Assembly: GCA_943328885.2 (NCBI GenBank)
Contig: CALQBT020000189.1
Span: 1 to 5,927 of the forward strand
DNA from: Bordetella parapertussis
GTDB lineage: Bacteria; Pseudomonadota; Gammaproteobacteria; Burkholderiales; Burkholderiaceae_C
Length of the DNA stretch: 5,927 bases
Reading direction: 5' to 3'
Shown here: in pieces, positions 1-5,927 of the stretch
Numbering within the stretch: the first letter of the stretch is position 1
Layout: the number at the start of each line of letters is the position of its first letter
Position numbers and translations under genes: made by a program
The notes under the pieces: model-generated
Databases searched by the model: none
What the model was told of the DNA's origin: nothing
What the model saw: only the letters and a program-made list of their open reading frames with translations

Positions 1-134
1 TCGATGCACGCTGGCCGTCACAGGCCGGGCTGGGCATCGATGTGGCCACCTCGCAGGCCGCCAGGCTGCTGGTTGACTTGGCTGGGCAGACCTTGCGCGA
101 GACCGACCGCGCTCGGCTGCGCGCTTTCATCTGA
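1..134 (+). CDS. C-terminal fragment of an unrecognised upstream gene
   Basis: An open frame (first complete codon at base 3) enters from the left edge and runs 43 codons to a TGA at 132-134. The visible tail includes GIDVATSQAARLL followed by a charged, helix-prone end, LRETDRARLRAFI. The Ala/Arg/Leu-rich composition and G/C-ending codons look like real coding sequence of this genome. The other two plus frames here are less convincing: one is stopped early, and the third runs on into the stress-protein gene but has arginine/proline-rich, non-protein-like content. I do not recognise the family and assign no function. A short GC inverted repeat follows immediately after the stop. Confidence 0.55.
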   Translation, partial: DARWPSQAGLGIDVATSQAARLLVDLAGQTLRETDRARLRAFI

Positions 135-151
135 CCGCCTGCTTAGGGCGG
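135..151 (+). terminator. possible weak hairpin after the upstream gene
   Basis: CCGCC (135-139) pairs with GGCGG (147-151) around a 7-nt loop, directly after the TGA at 134. There is no following T-tract, so it is not a classical intrinsic terminator. In GC-rich DNA a 5-bp stem can occur by chance. The position just behind a stop codon is the main reason to list it. Confidence 0.25.
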
Positions 152-222
152 GCCGTCCCCCAAGGAGATCAAGCAACAGCGCAACCGCGTTTTCTCCGAC
201 GGCAGGACCGCTGGCGTCTGTA

Positions 223-236
223 TTGACGCTGCTCAA
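223..236 (+). promoter_or_regulatory. FNR/Anr-type box upstream of the universal stress protein gene
   Basis: TTGAC-GCTG-CTCAA matches the FNR-family consensus TTGAT-N4-ATCAA at 8 of 10 positions and keeps the invariant core TTGA-N6-TCAA intact. It lies in the intergenic region, 52 nt before the GTG start at 289. A weak -10-like TACCGT at 258-263 would put transcription start near 270 and the box centre near -40.5, close to the class II activator position of FNR-family regulators. That start would leave a short leader still holding the AGGAG ribosome binding site. The box is read directly; its use in the cell is inferred. Confidence 0.55.
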
Positions 237-288
237 CTCCAAGCAAAGGCCAGCTTCTACCGTCAGGCATCGCCTCAGGAGCTCTGCC

Positions 289-1113
289 GTGACCACCTTC
301 AAATCCATCCTGGTCCATCTGGACTCTTCGCCGCGCTGCACCACTCGCCTTCGGCTCGCGCACCAACTCGCCGAGCGGCATGACGGCGCGGTCACGGCCT
401 TGTTCGCGGCCACCCCTGTGGACCTGCAGTTCCCGTTCGGCTTCGGGCCGGGGATGGAGGGCCGCGCGGTGCTGAGCGACATCGAAGCGACCCGACGTGA
501 CCGCGCCAAGAACCTGTTCAACGAAGCGGTCGCGTCGGGCCTGTCGAGGCTGCGATGGGCTGAATTGACGCGCGAGCAGCCTCTGCACACCTTTGCCCAG
601 CATGCGCTGTACGCCGATCTGATGGTGCTGGGCCAGCACGAACCCCCGCCTGCGCAGGCCCAGGATGTGCCGGCCGATTTCGTCCAATCGATGGTGCTCG
701 GCAGCGGCAAGCCGGCGCTGGTGATGCCCTTCATCGGCAAACCTAGCTTGCCCTTCCGCCACGTGCTGGTGGCTTGGAAGGAGTCGCGCGAGTCGGCGCG
801 TGCGCTGGCGGCCGCGCTGCCGCTGCTGCAATCGGCCGATCGGGTGCACGTGGCTTGCTGGGGCAAGCCGGGGGCCGGCACGGCCCCGGTGCTGGACTAT
901 CTGCAGCAACACGGCGTCACGGGCCAGTTGCACCACTATGGCCAGGCGACGCCGGAAATCGGCGAATTGCTGCTGTCGCTGGCCAGTGACCTCGACGCCG
1001 GGTTGCTGGTGATGGGCTGCTATGGCCACAGCCGGGCGCGCGAATGGGCGCTGGGCGGCGTTTCGCGTACCGTGCTGTCGTCGATGACGCTGCCGGTGCT
1101 GATGTCGCACTGA
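289..1113 (+). CDS. Universal stress protein, tandem UspA domains
   Basis: A 274-residue cytoplasmic protein made of two UspA folds. Domain 1 (about 3-148) opens with the typical first strand ILVHLDSS but lacks the GxxG nucleotide loop. Domain 2 (about 156-274) opens with FRHVLVAWKESRESARAL and carries GCYGHSR...GGVSR (243-260), close to the G-2x-G-9x-G(S/T) ATP-binding motif, with Gly instead of Ser/Thr at the last place. The acidic residue usual at the end of the first strand is missing in domain 2 (WKES). GTG at 289 is chosen as start because AGGAG (277-281) lies 7 nt upstream and homology begins at once; the open frame extends further left, but that part is not protein-like. Tandem Usp proteins are commonly induced by stress or low oxygen, which agrees with the FNR-type box upstream. 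The family is clear; the exact role and ligand are unknown. Confidence 0.92.
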   Translation: MTTFKSILVHLDSSPRCTTRLRLAHQLAERHDGAVTALFAATPVDLQFPFGFGPGMEGRAVLSDIEATRRDRAKNLFNEAVASGLSRLRWAELTREQPLHTFAQHALYADLMVLGQHEPPPAQAQDVPADFVQSMVLGSGKPALVMPFIGKPSLPFRHVLVAWKESRESARALAAALPLLQSADRVHVACWGKPGAGTAPVLDYLQQHGVTGQLHHYGQATPEIGELLLSLASDLDAGLLVMGCYGHSRAREWALGGVSRTVLSSMTLPVLMSH

Positions 1114-1171
1114 CTCTGCGGCGCGGCTGGTCGGCGCGTGTCGGGCCGCAAGCTTTACCAGGAGTGATGCC

Positions 1172-1423
1172 GTGATGACCGATGTTGTGCTCGACCCCGA
1201 ATCGATGGAGTCGCTTGAAAGCGGTGACCATGCCTGGCTGGAGCAATGGCTGGCAAGCGAAGGCGATCTGGTGCAAGCGGGTCAGGTGCTGGCGCTGGCT
1301 CGCTTGGTGCAGCAGTCGCATCCGGTGATCGCGGCCCATGCCGGCGTGCTCGAGGACATTCGGGTGCCGGCAGGGCAGACTTTTGCGCCCGGCACTGTGC
1401 TGGCCCGACTGATACCCCACTGA
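1172..1423 (+). CDS. Small biotinyl/lipoyl-domain-like protein without the modifiable lysine
   Basis: An 83-residue protein (82 if ATG 1175 is used) that is essentially one carrier-type domain. The hammerhead pattern is visible: WLASEGDLVQAGQVLA (27-41), then HPVIAAHAGVLEDIRVPAGQTFAPGTVLARL (in sections from 50 to 80), including the second GxxFxxGTVLA turn. In biotinyl domains MKM, and in lipoyl domains DKA, occupies the exposed turn. Here the aligned stretch is LVQQS, and the modified lysine is Gln47. There is no lysine anywhere in the protein, so neither biotin nor lipoate can be attached in the usual way. AGGAG (1160-1164) is 7 nt before GTG 1172 and 10 nt before ATG 1175; GTG is slightly better spaced. 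The gene starts 58 bp after usp, probably on the same transcript. The fold assignment is by pattern. The function is unknown; a scaffold or pseudo-carrier role is speculation. Confidence 0.8.
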   Translation: MMTDVVLDPESMESLESGDHAWLEQWLASEGDLVQAGQVLALARLVQQSHPVIAAHAGVLEDIRVPAGQTFAPGTVLARLIPH

Positions 1424-1425
1424 CT

Positions 1426-1446
1426 GCGCCGGCGCCGCGCCGGTGT
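1426..1446. terminator. GC hairpin between convergent genes, possible bidirectional terminator
   Basis: CCGGCG (1429-1434) and CGCCGG (1438-1443) form a perfect 6-bp stem around CCG, extendable outward by G-T, C-G and G-T pairs to 1426-1446. It sits in the 38-bp gap between the stop of the carrier-like gene (1423) and the stop of lon (1462), where both transcripts must end. No T-run follows on either strand, so an intrinsic mechanism is uncertain. Confidence 0.35.
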
Positions 1447-1461
1447 CTGCGGGCGGCCGGT

Positions 1462-3834
1462 TCAGATCAGCGAGAAGTCGCTGGCACCGCGGTACTTGCG
1501 CCGCTCCAGCGCGGCCTCGATCGCGCCGTCGACATGGTCCAGCCAGACGAATCGCAGCGCCTGGCGGGTCGACTCGGGCACGTCGTGCAAGTCCTTGCGG
1601 TTGCGAGCCGGCAGCAGCACCGTGGTGACGCCTGCGCGCTGCGCCGCCAGCACTTTTTCCTTGATGCCGCCCACCGGCAGCACCAGGCCACGCAGGCTGA
1701 TCTCGCCGGTCATCGCGACGTCGTGGCGTACCGGGCGGTCGCCGAACAGCGAAGCCAGCGCGACGAACATCGCCACCCCGGCGCTGGGTCCGTCCTTGGG
1801 GATCGCGCCGGCTGGCACATGCAGGTGCACGTCGACATGCTCGAACAAGTCGGCGGCCAGGTTCAGGCTGGTCGCCTGAGACTTCACCAGCGTCAGCGCG
1901 GCCTGGGCGCTTTCTTTCATCACGTCGCCGAGCTGGCCGGTCAGGATCAGCCGGCCGCTGCCGGCAATGCGCATCGCTTCGATGAACAGGATGTCGCCGC
2001 CCATCGGCGTCCAGGCCAGACCGGTGGCCACCCCCGTCTGGCCGCTGCGCAGCGCGACCTCGTGCTCGGCTGTGGCCGGACCCAGCAGCGAGTCGAGCGC
2101 GTCCTCGTCGATCTTCACCTGGGTCGCCGTGCCCTCTGCCACTTGTAGCGCGATGCCACGCATCACGCGACCGATCTCGCGTTCGAGTTGGCGCACACCG
2201 GCCTCGCGGGTGTAGGTCGCGGCGATCGCGCGCAGCGCGGCCTCGCTGATCTCGCACTGGTCTTCGCGCAAGCCGTTGTGCTCGCGCTGGCGTCGCACCA
2301 GGTAGCGGCGTGCGATCTGCAGTTTTTCCTCCAGCGTGTAGCCGGGCAGGTCGATCACCTCCATGCGGTCGCGTACCGGTGCCGGGATGTTGTCGATGAC
2401 GTTGGCCGTGGCGATGAACAAGATCCGGCTGAGGTCGAATGGCAGGCCGAGGTAGTTGTCGCGGAAGCTCGAGTTCTGCTCCGGGTCCAGCACCTCGAGC
2501 AGGGCCGCCGAGGGGTCGCCGCGTTGGCTGGCAGCCATCTTGTCAACCTCGTCGAGCATCATCACCGCGTCGCGCGCGCCAGCCTTGCGCAGGCCTTGCA
2601 CGATGTTGCCGGGCATCGCGCCGATGTAGGTGCGGCGGTGGCCGCGGATCTCGGCTTCGTCGTGTACGCCGCCCAACGACACCCGCACGAAGGGCCGGCC
2701 GATCGCCCGCGCCACGCTCTGACCCAGCGAGGTCTTGCCCACGCCCGGCGGGCCGACGAAGCACAGGATCGGTGCCCGACCCTGAGGGTTGAGCTTCTTG
2801 ACGGCGAGAAACTCGACGATGCGGCGTTTGACGCGTTCGAGCCCGAAGTGCTCGGCCTCGAGCGTGCTGCGCGCGGCGCCGATGTCGATGCTCAGCGCCT
2901 CGGGTGTGGCCCAGGGCAGCTCGGTCATCCAGTCTAGCCAGGTGCTGAGCATCGAGTACTCGCCCGCGGCGTCCTGCATGCGTTCGAGCCGGCGCAACTC
3001 CTTGCGCACATGGGCATCGACCTCGGGGGGCATCTTCGCCGCGGTGATCGCGGCTTCGATGCGCGCGATCTCCTGGGCGTTGCCGCCGTCCTCGCCGAGC
3101 TCTTTCTTGATCGTCTTGAGCTGCTCCTCGAGCAGGTAACGGCGTTGCCGGTCATCGATCTGCTCTTTGGTGCGGGCGCCGATCTCGCGCGACAAGCGCA
3201 GCACCTCGAGGCGCTGGCCTGCGATCTGCAACACCTTGGTCAAGCGCTCCTCGGTCGCCAGCGTCTCGAGCAGCAGCTGTTTTTCGACCGGTTCGATGTC
3301 GACCAGGCTGGCAGCCAAGTCGGCGAGCTGCGCGGGCGACCGGGTGGCTTGCAGCACATGCGCCAGCTCGGCCGGCACCCCTGGCATCATCGACAGGATC
3401 TCGACACCGCGCTCGCGCAGTTGCAGCGCCAGCGCTTGCGCCTCGGTCGAGGGGCTGGAAGCCTCCTCGAGGCGTTCGATGCGGGCGGCCAGGAAGTTCT
3501 GGCCAGGCTCCAGCGCCAGGATGCGAACGCGCTGCAGCCCTTGGCAGACGGCGTGGATCTGGCCGTCTTCGCCAGCCCGATGCTGAACGATGCTGGCCAG
3601 CGTGCCAACCCTGCACAGACCGTCGAGCCCGGGGTCGTCGTCCCTGGGGTCTTTTTGCAGCGTGATCGCCAGCACGGTCTTGTGCGCCAGCGCGTGCTCG
3701 ACCGCCGCAACCGATTTGGGCCGACCGACCGTGATCGGCATCAACAGGTGCGGAAACAACACCACGTTGCGCATGGGCACCAGCGCGACGATATCGTCGG
3801 GCAAAGGGCTTGGATGGGTCTTGGATTCGATCAT
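1462..3834 (-). CDS. lon: ATP-dependent Lon protease (LonA type)
   Basis: A 790-residue cytoplasmic serine protease that unfolds and degrades damaged or regulatory proteins; full length compared with about 784 in E. coli. Order of parts: N-terminal substrate-recognition domain (about 14-205, starting [18 protein letters not shown]), coiled linker (about 205-310), AAA+ module, protease domain (about 595-775). Visible ATPase residues are Walker A GPPGVGKT (361-368), Walker B MMLDEVDK with D428/E429, sensor-1 N478 in ATAN, and a probable arginine finger in RDRMEV (R490). The catalytic dyad is Ser684 in PKDGPSAG and Lys727 in [10 protein letters not shown], with the same 43-residue spacing as in E. 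coli Lon. The domains look intact. The ATG has GGAGGA 8 nt upstream. The gene follows cbpA and cbpM on the same strand after a 119-bp gap, not the usual clpX-lon-hupB setting, so it may be a second, stress-dedicated Lon. Whether another lon exists cannot be seen here. Confidence 0.97.
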   Translation of the reverse strand: MIESKTHPSPLPDDIVALVPMRNVVLFPHLLMPITVGRPKSVAAVEHALAHKTVLAITLQKDPRDDDPGLDGLCRVGTLASIVQHRAGEDGQIHAVCQGLQRVRILALEPGQNFLAARIERLEEASSPSTEAQALALQLRERGVEILSMMPGVPAELAHVLQATRSPAQLADLAASLVDIEPVEKQLLLETLATEERLTKVLQIAGQRLEVLRLSREIGARTKEQIDDRQRRYLLEEQLKTIKKELGEDGGNAQEIARIEAAITAAKMPPEVDAHVRKELRRLERMQDAAGEYSMLSTWLDWMTELPWATPEALSIDIGAARSTLEAEHFGLERVKRRIVEFLAVKKLNPQGRAPILCFVGPPGVGKTSLGQSVARAIGRPFVRVSLGGVHDEAEIRGHRRTYIGAMPGNIVQGLRKAGARDAVMMLDEVDKMAASQRGDPSAALLEVLDPEQNSSFRDNYLGLPFDLSRILFIATANVIDNIPAPVRDRMEVIDLPGYTLEEKLQIARRYLVRRQREHNGLREDQCEISEAALRAIAATYTREAGVRQLEREIGRVMRGIALQVAEGTATQVKIDEDALDSLLGPATAEHEVALRSGQTGVATGLAWTPMGGDILFIEAMRIAGSGRLILTGQLGDVMKESAQAALTLVKSQATSLNLAADLFEHVDVHLHVPAGAIPKDGPSAGVAMFVALASLFGDRPVRHDVAMTGEISLRGLVLPVGGIKEKVLAAQRAGVTTVLLPARNRKDLHDVPESTRQALRFVWLDHVDGAIEAALERRKYRGASDFSLI

Positions 3835-3882
3835 GGTGCAGTTCCTCCACGACCCAGGCTAGGGCTGGACCTGGGCGCGGCG

Positions 3883-3896
3883 TTGAGGCTGCGCAA
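3883..3896 (-). promoter_or_regulatory. degenerate FNR-like half-palindrome upstream of lon
   Basis: Read on the plus strand, TTGAG-GCTG-CGCAA keeps 7 of the 8 core positions of TTGA-N6-TCAA. It lies 48 nt before the lon ATG, a spacing similar to the two better boxes in this window. It overlaps the neighbouring inverted repeat (3892-3907) and has one core mismatch, so chance is a real possibility. It is listed as a weak candidate only. Confidence 0.18.
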
Positions 3897-3922
3897 GCGA
3901 GCTTGCGAGACCGCCGCGGCGG
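3892..3922. repeat. two adjacent inverted repeats in the cbpM-lon gap
   Basis: The first is CGCAAGC-GA-GCTTGCG (3892-3907), a perfect 7-bp stem, or 6 bp with a 4-nt loop. Three bases later comes CCGCCGCGGCGG (3911-3922), a perfect 12-bp palindrome. Both lie in the 119-bp stretch between the cbpM stop (3954) and the lon ATG (3834). As RNA in the leftward transcript they could act as a processing or partial-termination element setting the cbpAM to lon ratio, or as protein-binding sites. No T-tract follows. The repeats are seen directly; any function is inferred. Confidence 0.45.
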
Positions 3923-3953
3923 CGCCACGCTCGCCGGGAGGCGATCGCAGGGC

Positions 3954-4256
3954 TCAGCCGGCCAGGACCGCGCGCTGCAACTCGCCGCGCAGCCGGTCGA
4001 TCTCATCGAGCAGGTCGAGCATCAAGGCCACGCTGGGCAGGCTCGCTTCGAAGTCGCGTTGCAGTCGCAGGATCCGGCGTGTCCGCGCCAGCTCTGCGCC
4101 GCTGAAGCCCCAGCGCGGCGCGATCCGAGCTGGCTCGAGCAAGCCTTCGACCACCAATTGCGCGATCCACTCGGGCGCGACGCCGCAGGCCTGTGCCAAC
4201 TCTTCGAGTTCCAACCAGCCTTCTTCGCCGAGGTACACGGTGGTGATGATCGTCAT
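3954..4256 (-). CDS. cbpM: Chaperone modulatory protein CbpM
   Basis: A 100-residue protein, the usual CbpM length. In characterised systems CbpM binds the J-domain of CbpA and blocks its action on DnaK. The N-terminal half has a MerR-like helix-turn-helix pattern (LELEELAQACGVAPEWIAQLVVEGLLEP, in sections from 15 to 42), then the characteristic aromatic/Gly segment RWGFSGAELARTRRILRL (48-65). The tail is a leucine-rich helix (about 66-95; LMLDLLDEIDRLRGEL) typical of the family. AGGAGG (complement of 4265-4270) lies 8 nt before the ATG, inside the end of cbpA, and only 3 nt separate the cbpA stop from this start. That implies co-transcription and probably translational coupling. The match of family, size and direct linkage to cbpA makes the call firm. 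Confidence 0.93.
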   Translation of the reverse strand: MTIITTVYLGEEGWLELEELAQACGVAPEWIAQLVVEGLLEPARIAPRWGFSGAELARTRRILRLQRDFEASLPSVALMLDLLDEIDRLRGELQRAVLAG

Positions 4257-4259
4257 CGG

Positions 4260-5249
4260 TCAGGCCTCCTGGCCAGCGCGGGGGTTGAACGCCAGGTCTT
4301 GGGCCATCCTGCGGTAAGCGGCTTTGGCAGGCTCGGTGTCGGCTGGCGGCAGCAACACGGCCAGCATCAGGTACAGATCGCCAGCAGTGCCTGCTGCGCC
4401 GGCGGCCGGGATGCCGCGGCCCTTGAGCCTGAGCTTGCGGCCGGCTTGTGAGCCCGCTGGCACCGTGAGCTCGACCTTGCCGCCGGGTGTGGTCACCGGC
4501 ACCGTGGTGCCCAGCGCCGCCTCCCAGGGCGCGATTGGCAGCGTGACATGCAGATCGCGGCCATCGACCCGGTAGCGAGCGTCAGCCTCGAATTGGACCT
4601 CGAGGTACAGGTCGCCGGGCGCGCTGCCGCCGGTTCCGGGGCTGCCCTGGCCGACCAGCCGGATCTGCTGCCCGCCGCACAGCCCTTTGGGGATCGTCAC
4701 GCTGAGCTGGCGCTCGCGCAGCACGGGGCGGCCCTGGGCGTCGAACGCCGGGCTTTGCAGCGTCAGCGTGCGGGTCGCGCCGCTGAAAGCGTCTTGCAGC
4801 GGCACGACGATCTTGGCGTGGTGGTCTTCGCCGCGGGCCGAGTAAGCACCTTCGGCCTTGCGCTGCCGGGGTCCAGCCTGACCTGCTTGGCGGCCGCCGC
4901 GCCCGAGGGAGCCGAACAAGGCCTCGAAGAACGCGCTGTGGTCGCCCGGCTCACCGCCCCAGCCCTGCGGCGCGCCGGAAAACTCGAAACCAGCATCCCA
5001 ATCGGGCGGGGGCTGGAAATCGCCACCGCCTTGCCAGCGCTGCCCCAGCCTGTCGTAGGCGGCGCGCTTCTCGGGGTCTTGGAGCACCTCCCAGGCCTCG
5101 TTGATCTCCTGCATGCGCGCTTGTGCATCAGAGGCCTGGCTGACGTCCGGGTGGTGCTGGCGAACCAGCCGCCGGTAGGCTTTTTTGATCTCGGCCTCTT
5201 CGGCCTGGCGTTCGACGCCGAGCACCTGGTAGTAATCCTTGAACTCCAT
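4260..5249 (-). CDS. cbpA: Curved-DNA-binding-protein-type DnaJ co-chaperone CbpA
   Basis: A 329-residue class II J-protein that stimulates DnaK ATPase activity and delivers substrates; E. coli CbpA also binds nucleoid DNA, and its length is 306. J-domain residues 1-70 include DYYQVLGV and the essential HPD triad (33-35). A Gly/Trp/Phe-rich linker follows (about 71-135; WQGGGDF, APQGWGGEPGDHSAFFEALFG), then two beta-rich C-terminal substrate domains (about 143-310; VPLQDAFSGATRTL, VTIPKGL, GDLYLEV, LPIAPWEAALG, GDLYLML). There is no CxxCxGxG zinc finger; the only cysteine is C191, which separates it from DnaJ proper. ATG 5247-5249 is chosen because family similarity starts there. The open frame reaches 23 codons further, but that part is not J-protein-like and overlaps the FNR-type box. 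The ribosome site is modest (AAGAG, 6 nt away). First gene of cbpA-cbpM-lon. Confidence 0.95.
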   Translation of the reverse strand: MEFKDYYQVLGVERQAEEAEIKKAYRRLVRQHHPDVSQASDAQARMQEINEAWEVLQDPEKRAAYDRLGQRWQGGGDFQPPPDWDAGFEFSGAPQGWGGEPGDHSAFFEALFGSLGRGGRQAGQAGPRQRKAEGAYSARGEDHHAKIVVPLQDAFSGATRTLTLQSPAFDAQGRPVLRERQLSVTIPKGLCGGQQIRLVGQGSPGTGGSAPGDLYLEVQFEADARYRVDGRDLHVTLPIAPWEAALGTTVPVTTPGGKVELTVPAGSQAGRKLRLKGRGIPAAGAAGTAGDLYLMLAVLLPPADTEPAKAAYRRMAQDLAFNPRAGQEA

Positions 5250-5304
5250 CGTCGGCTCTTTCTCGCTGTGCCGGGCCATCGTGGCAGCCGCGGTCAGCCA
5301 GCAC

Positions 5305-5318
5305 TTGATGGGCATCAA
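5305..5318 (-). promoter_or_regulatory. Perfect FNR/Anr consensus box upstream of cbpA-cbpM-lon
   Basis: On the minus strand the sequence is TTGAT-GCCC-ATCAA, matching all ten specified positions of the FNR-family consensus TTGAT-N4-ATCAA. It lies 55 nt before the cbpA ATG in a non-coding gap. A weak -10-like CACGAT (complement of 5278-5283) would place transcription start near 5271 and the box centre near -40.5, the class II activation position. That start would exclude the alternative upstream ATG at 5279 and favours the start at 5249. I saw no sigma-32-like or CIRCE heat-shock element in this gap. The match is read directly; oxygen-responsive control is inferred from the known consensus. 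Confidence 0.7.
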
Positions 5319-5408
5319 TGAGTGACTCTGGCGCCGGGACCGAGCTCGCCGGCCAACGCCGCAGCCCGCGCAGTGCTGGCTCGCCGCCGGTGCGCCGAGC
5401 GGACCCGA

Positions 5409-5927
5409 TCAGGGCTGCGTGCTGAGGTGGCAGGCTGTGAAGTGGCCCGGCCCGGTCTGGCGCAGCAGCGGCACCTCGACCCGGCAGCGCGGCAGGGCAT
5501 GCGGGCAACGGGTGTGGAAGCGGCAGCCCGGGGGCGGGTCCAGCAGGCTGGGCACTTCGCCGCCGATCACAGGTCGCCGGACGCGGTCCGGGTCGGGTCT
5601 AGGCACCGCATCGAGCAAAGCCTGGGTGTAGGGATGCTGCGGGCTGCGGTAGAGCGCAGCGCGCGGTGCGACCTCGACCAGCGAGCCCGCGTACATCACC
5701 GCGACCCGGTGTGCGACCGCTCGCACCACCGCCAGGTCGTGGGCGATGAACAGATAGCCCAGCCCTAGCCTGGCTTGCAGGTCCTGCAGCAGGTTGACGA
5801 TCTGGGCCTGCATCGACACGTCGAGTGCGGAGACCGGCTCATCGCAGACCACGAAGTCGGGCTTGAGCGCCAGCGCACGCGCGATCACGATGCGTTGGCG
5901 CTGGCCGCCGGAGAACTCGTGCGGAAA
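5409..5927 (-). CDS. Oligopeptide/dipeptide-type ABC transporter ATP-binding protein, C-terminal part
   Basis: The right window edge cuts this gene; 172 C-terminal residues remain, and Walker A and the Q-loop lie outside. Numbering from the edge, the ABC signature SGGQRQR is at 6-12, Walker B FVVCDE at 25-30, D-loop SALD at 33-36 and the switch histidine at 63 (FIAHDL). After the ATPase core comes the oligopeptide-transporter C-terminal extension, with [12 protein letters not shown] (98-109), GEVPS (123-127) and a cysteine set CRFHTRC...C...C (135, 141, 148, 166). In some Dpp/Opp ATPases this cysteine set holds an iron-sulfur cluster. [12 protein letters not shown] and [10 protein letters not shown] are most like the OppF/DppF subunit. 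It should energise peptide or similar solute uptake at the inner membrane together with permease subunits outside the window. It reads toward cbpA, with 159 bp between; a functional link is not evident. Confidence 0.93.
   Translation of the reverse strand, partial: FPHEFSGGQRQRIVIARALALKPDFVVCDEPVSALDVSMQAQIVNLLQDLQARLGLGYLFIAHDLAVVRAVAHRVAVMYAGSLVEVAPRAALYRSPQHPYTQALLDAVPRPDPDRVRRPVIGGEVPSLLDPPPGCRFHTRCPHALPRCRVEVPLLRQTGPGHFTACHLSTQP

Noticed and set aside
4..288. 95-codon N-terminal extension of the universal stress protein from the ATG at 4
   Set aside because: The extension overlaps the upstream gene's real frame, is not Usp-like, and a GTG with AGGAG 7 nt upstream sits exactly where family similarity begins. 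The FNR-type box also lies within it.
917..2257. 446-codon minus-strand frame across usp, the carrier-like gene and the 3' part of lon
   Set aside because: It is out of frame with lon and antisense to usp, with Arg/Gly/Pro-rich composition; a shadow of real genes.
3010..4317. 435-codon plus-strand open frame opposite lon and cbpM
   Set aside because: It is antisense to two clearly identified genes, crosses the gap between them, and has low-complexity Arg/Gln/Leu-rich content with no recognisable motif. Long antisense frames are expected in high-GC coding DNA.
5250..5318. 23-codon N-terminal extension of CbpA from the ATG at 5318
   Set aside because: It lacks J-protein similarity, has no ribosome binding site, and overlaps the FNR consensus palindrome; the J-domain begins at the ATG at 5249.
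5379..5400. Terminator hairpin GCTCG...CGAGC after the ABC ATPase gene
   Set aside because: It has only a 5-bp stem with a 12-nt loop and no T-tract; indistinguishable from chance in this GC-rich gap.
5250..5408. Heat-shock promoter (sigma-32) or CIRCE element upstream of cbpA
   Set aside because: No CTTGAA-like -35 with CCCCAT-like -10 at proper spacing and no CIRCE inverted repeat was found. GCCCAT occurs inside the FNR box but has no partner upstream.
1..5927. CRISPR array, tRNA/rRNA gene, insertion sequence or attachment site
   Set aside because: I saw no regularly spaced direct repeats, cloverleaf-like sequence, transposase or integrase motif; the window is packed with ordinary chromosomal genes of uniform composition.

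Overview
The window looks like chromosomal DNA of a high-GC betaproteobacterium, most likely a Burkholderiales relative. This is inferred from protein character, strong G/C third-position bias and Shine-Dalgarno usage; there is no rRNA or marker gene to settle it.

Layout, left to right: (1) the last 43 codons of an unrecognised plus-strand gene (up to 134); (2) a 154-bp intergenic region with an FNR-type palindrome (TTGA-N6-TCAA, 223-236); (3) a tandem-domain universal stress protein (289-1113, +); (4) a small protein shaped like a biotinyl/lipoyl carrier domain but with no lysine at all (1172-1423, +); (5) a 38-bp convergent junction with a GC hairpin; (6) a complete Lon protease (1462-3834, -), preceded on its strand by (7) cbpM (3954-4256, -) and (8) cbpA, a class II DnaJ-like co-chaperone (4260-5249, -); (9) a 159-bp intergenic region with a perfect FNR/Anr consensus box, TTGAT-N4-ATCAA (5305-5318); (10) the C-terminal 172 codons of an oligopeptide/dipeptide-type ABC transporter ATPase (5409-5927, -), cut by the window edge.

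How the genes fit together: cbpA, cbpM and lon read as one leftward proteostasis operon, comprising an Hsp70 co-chaperone, its specific modulator and an ATP-dependent quality-control protease. The usp and carrier-like genes read rightward toward lon. The most notable signal is that both units appear to start from promoters carrying an FNR-family box at almost the same distance from the start codon (52 and 55 nt). This suggests that the stress protein and the chaperone/protease operon are co-induced at low oxygen. Every protein family except the carrier-like one is well known. The unusual parts are the shared regulation, the placement of lon behind cbpAM, and the lysine-less carrier-like protein.
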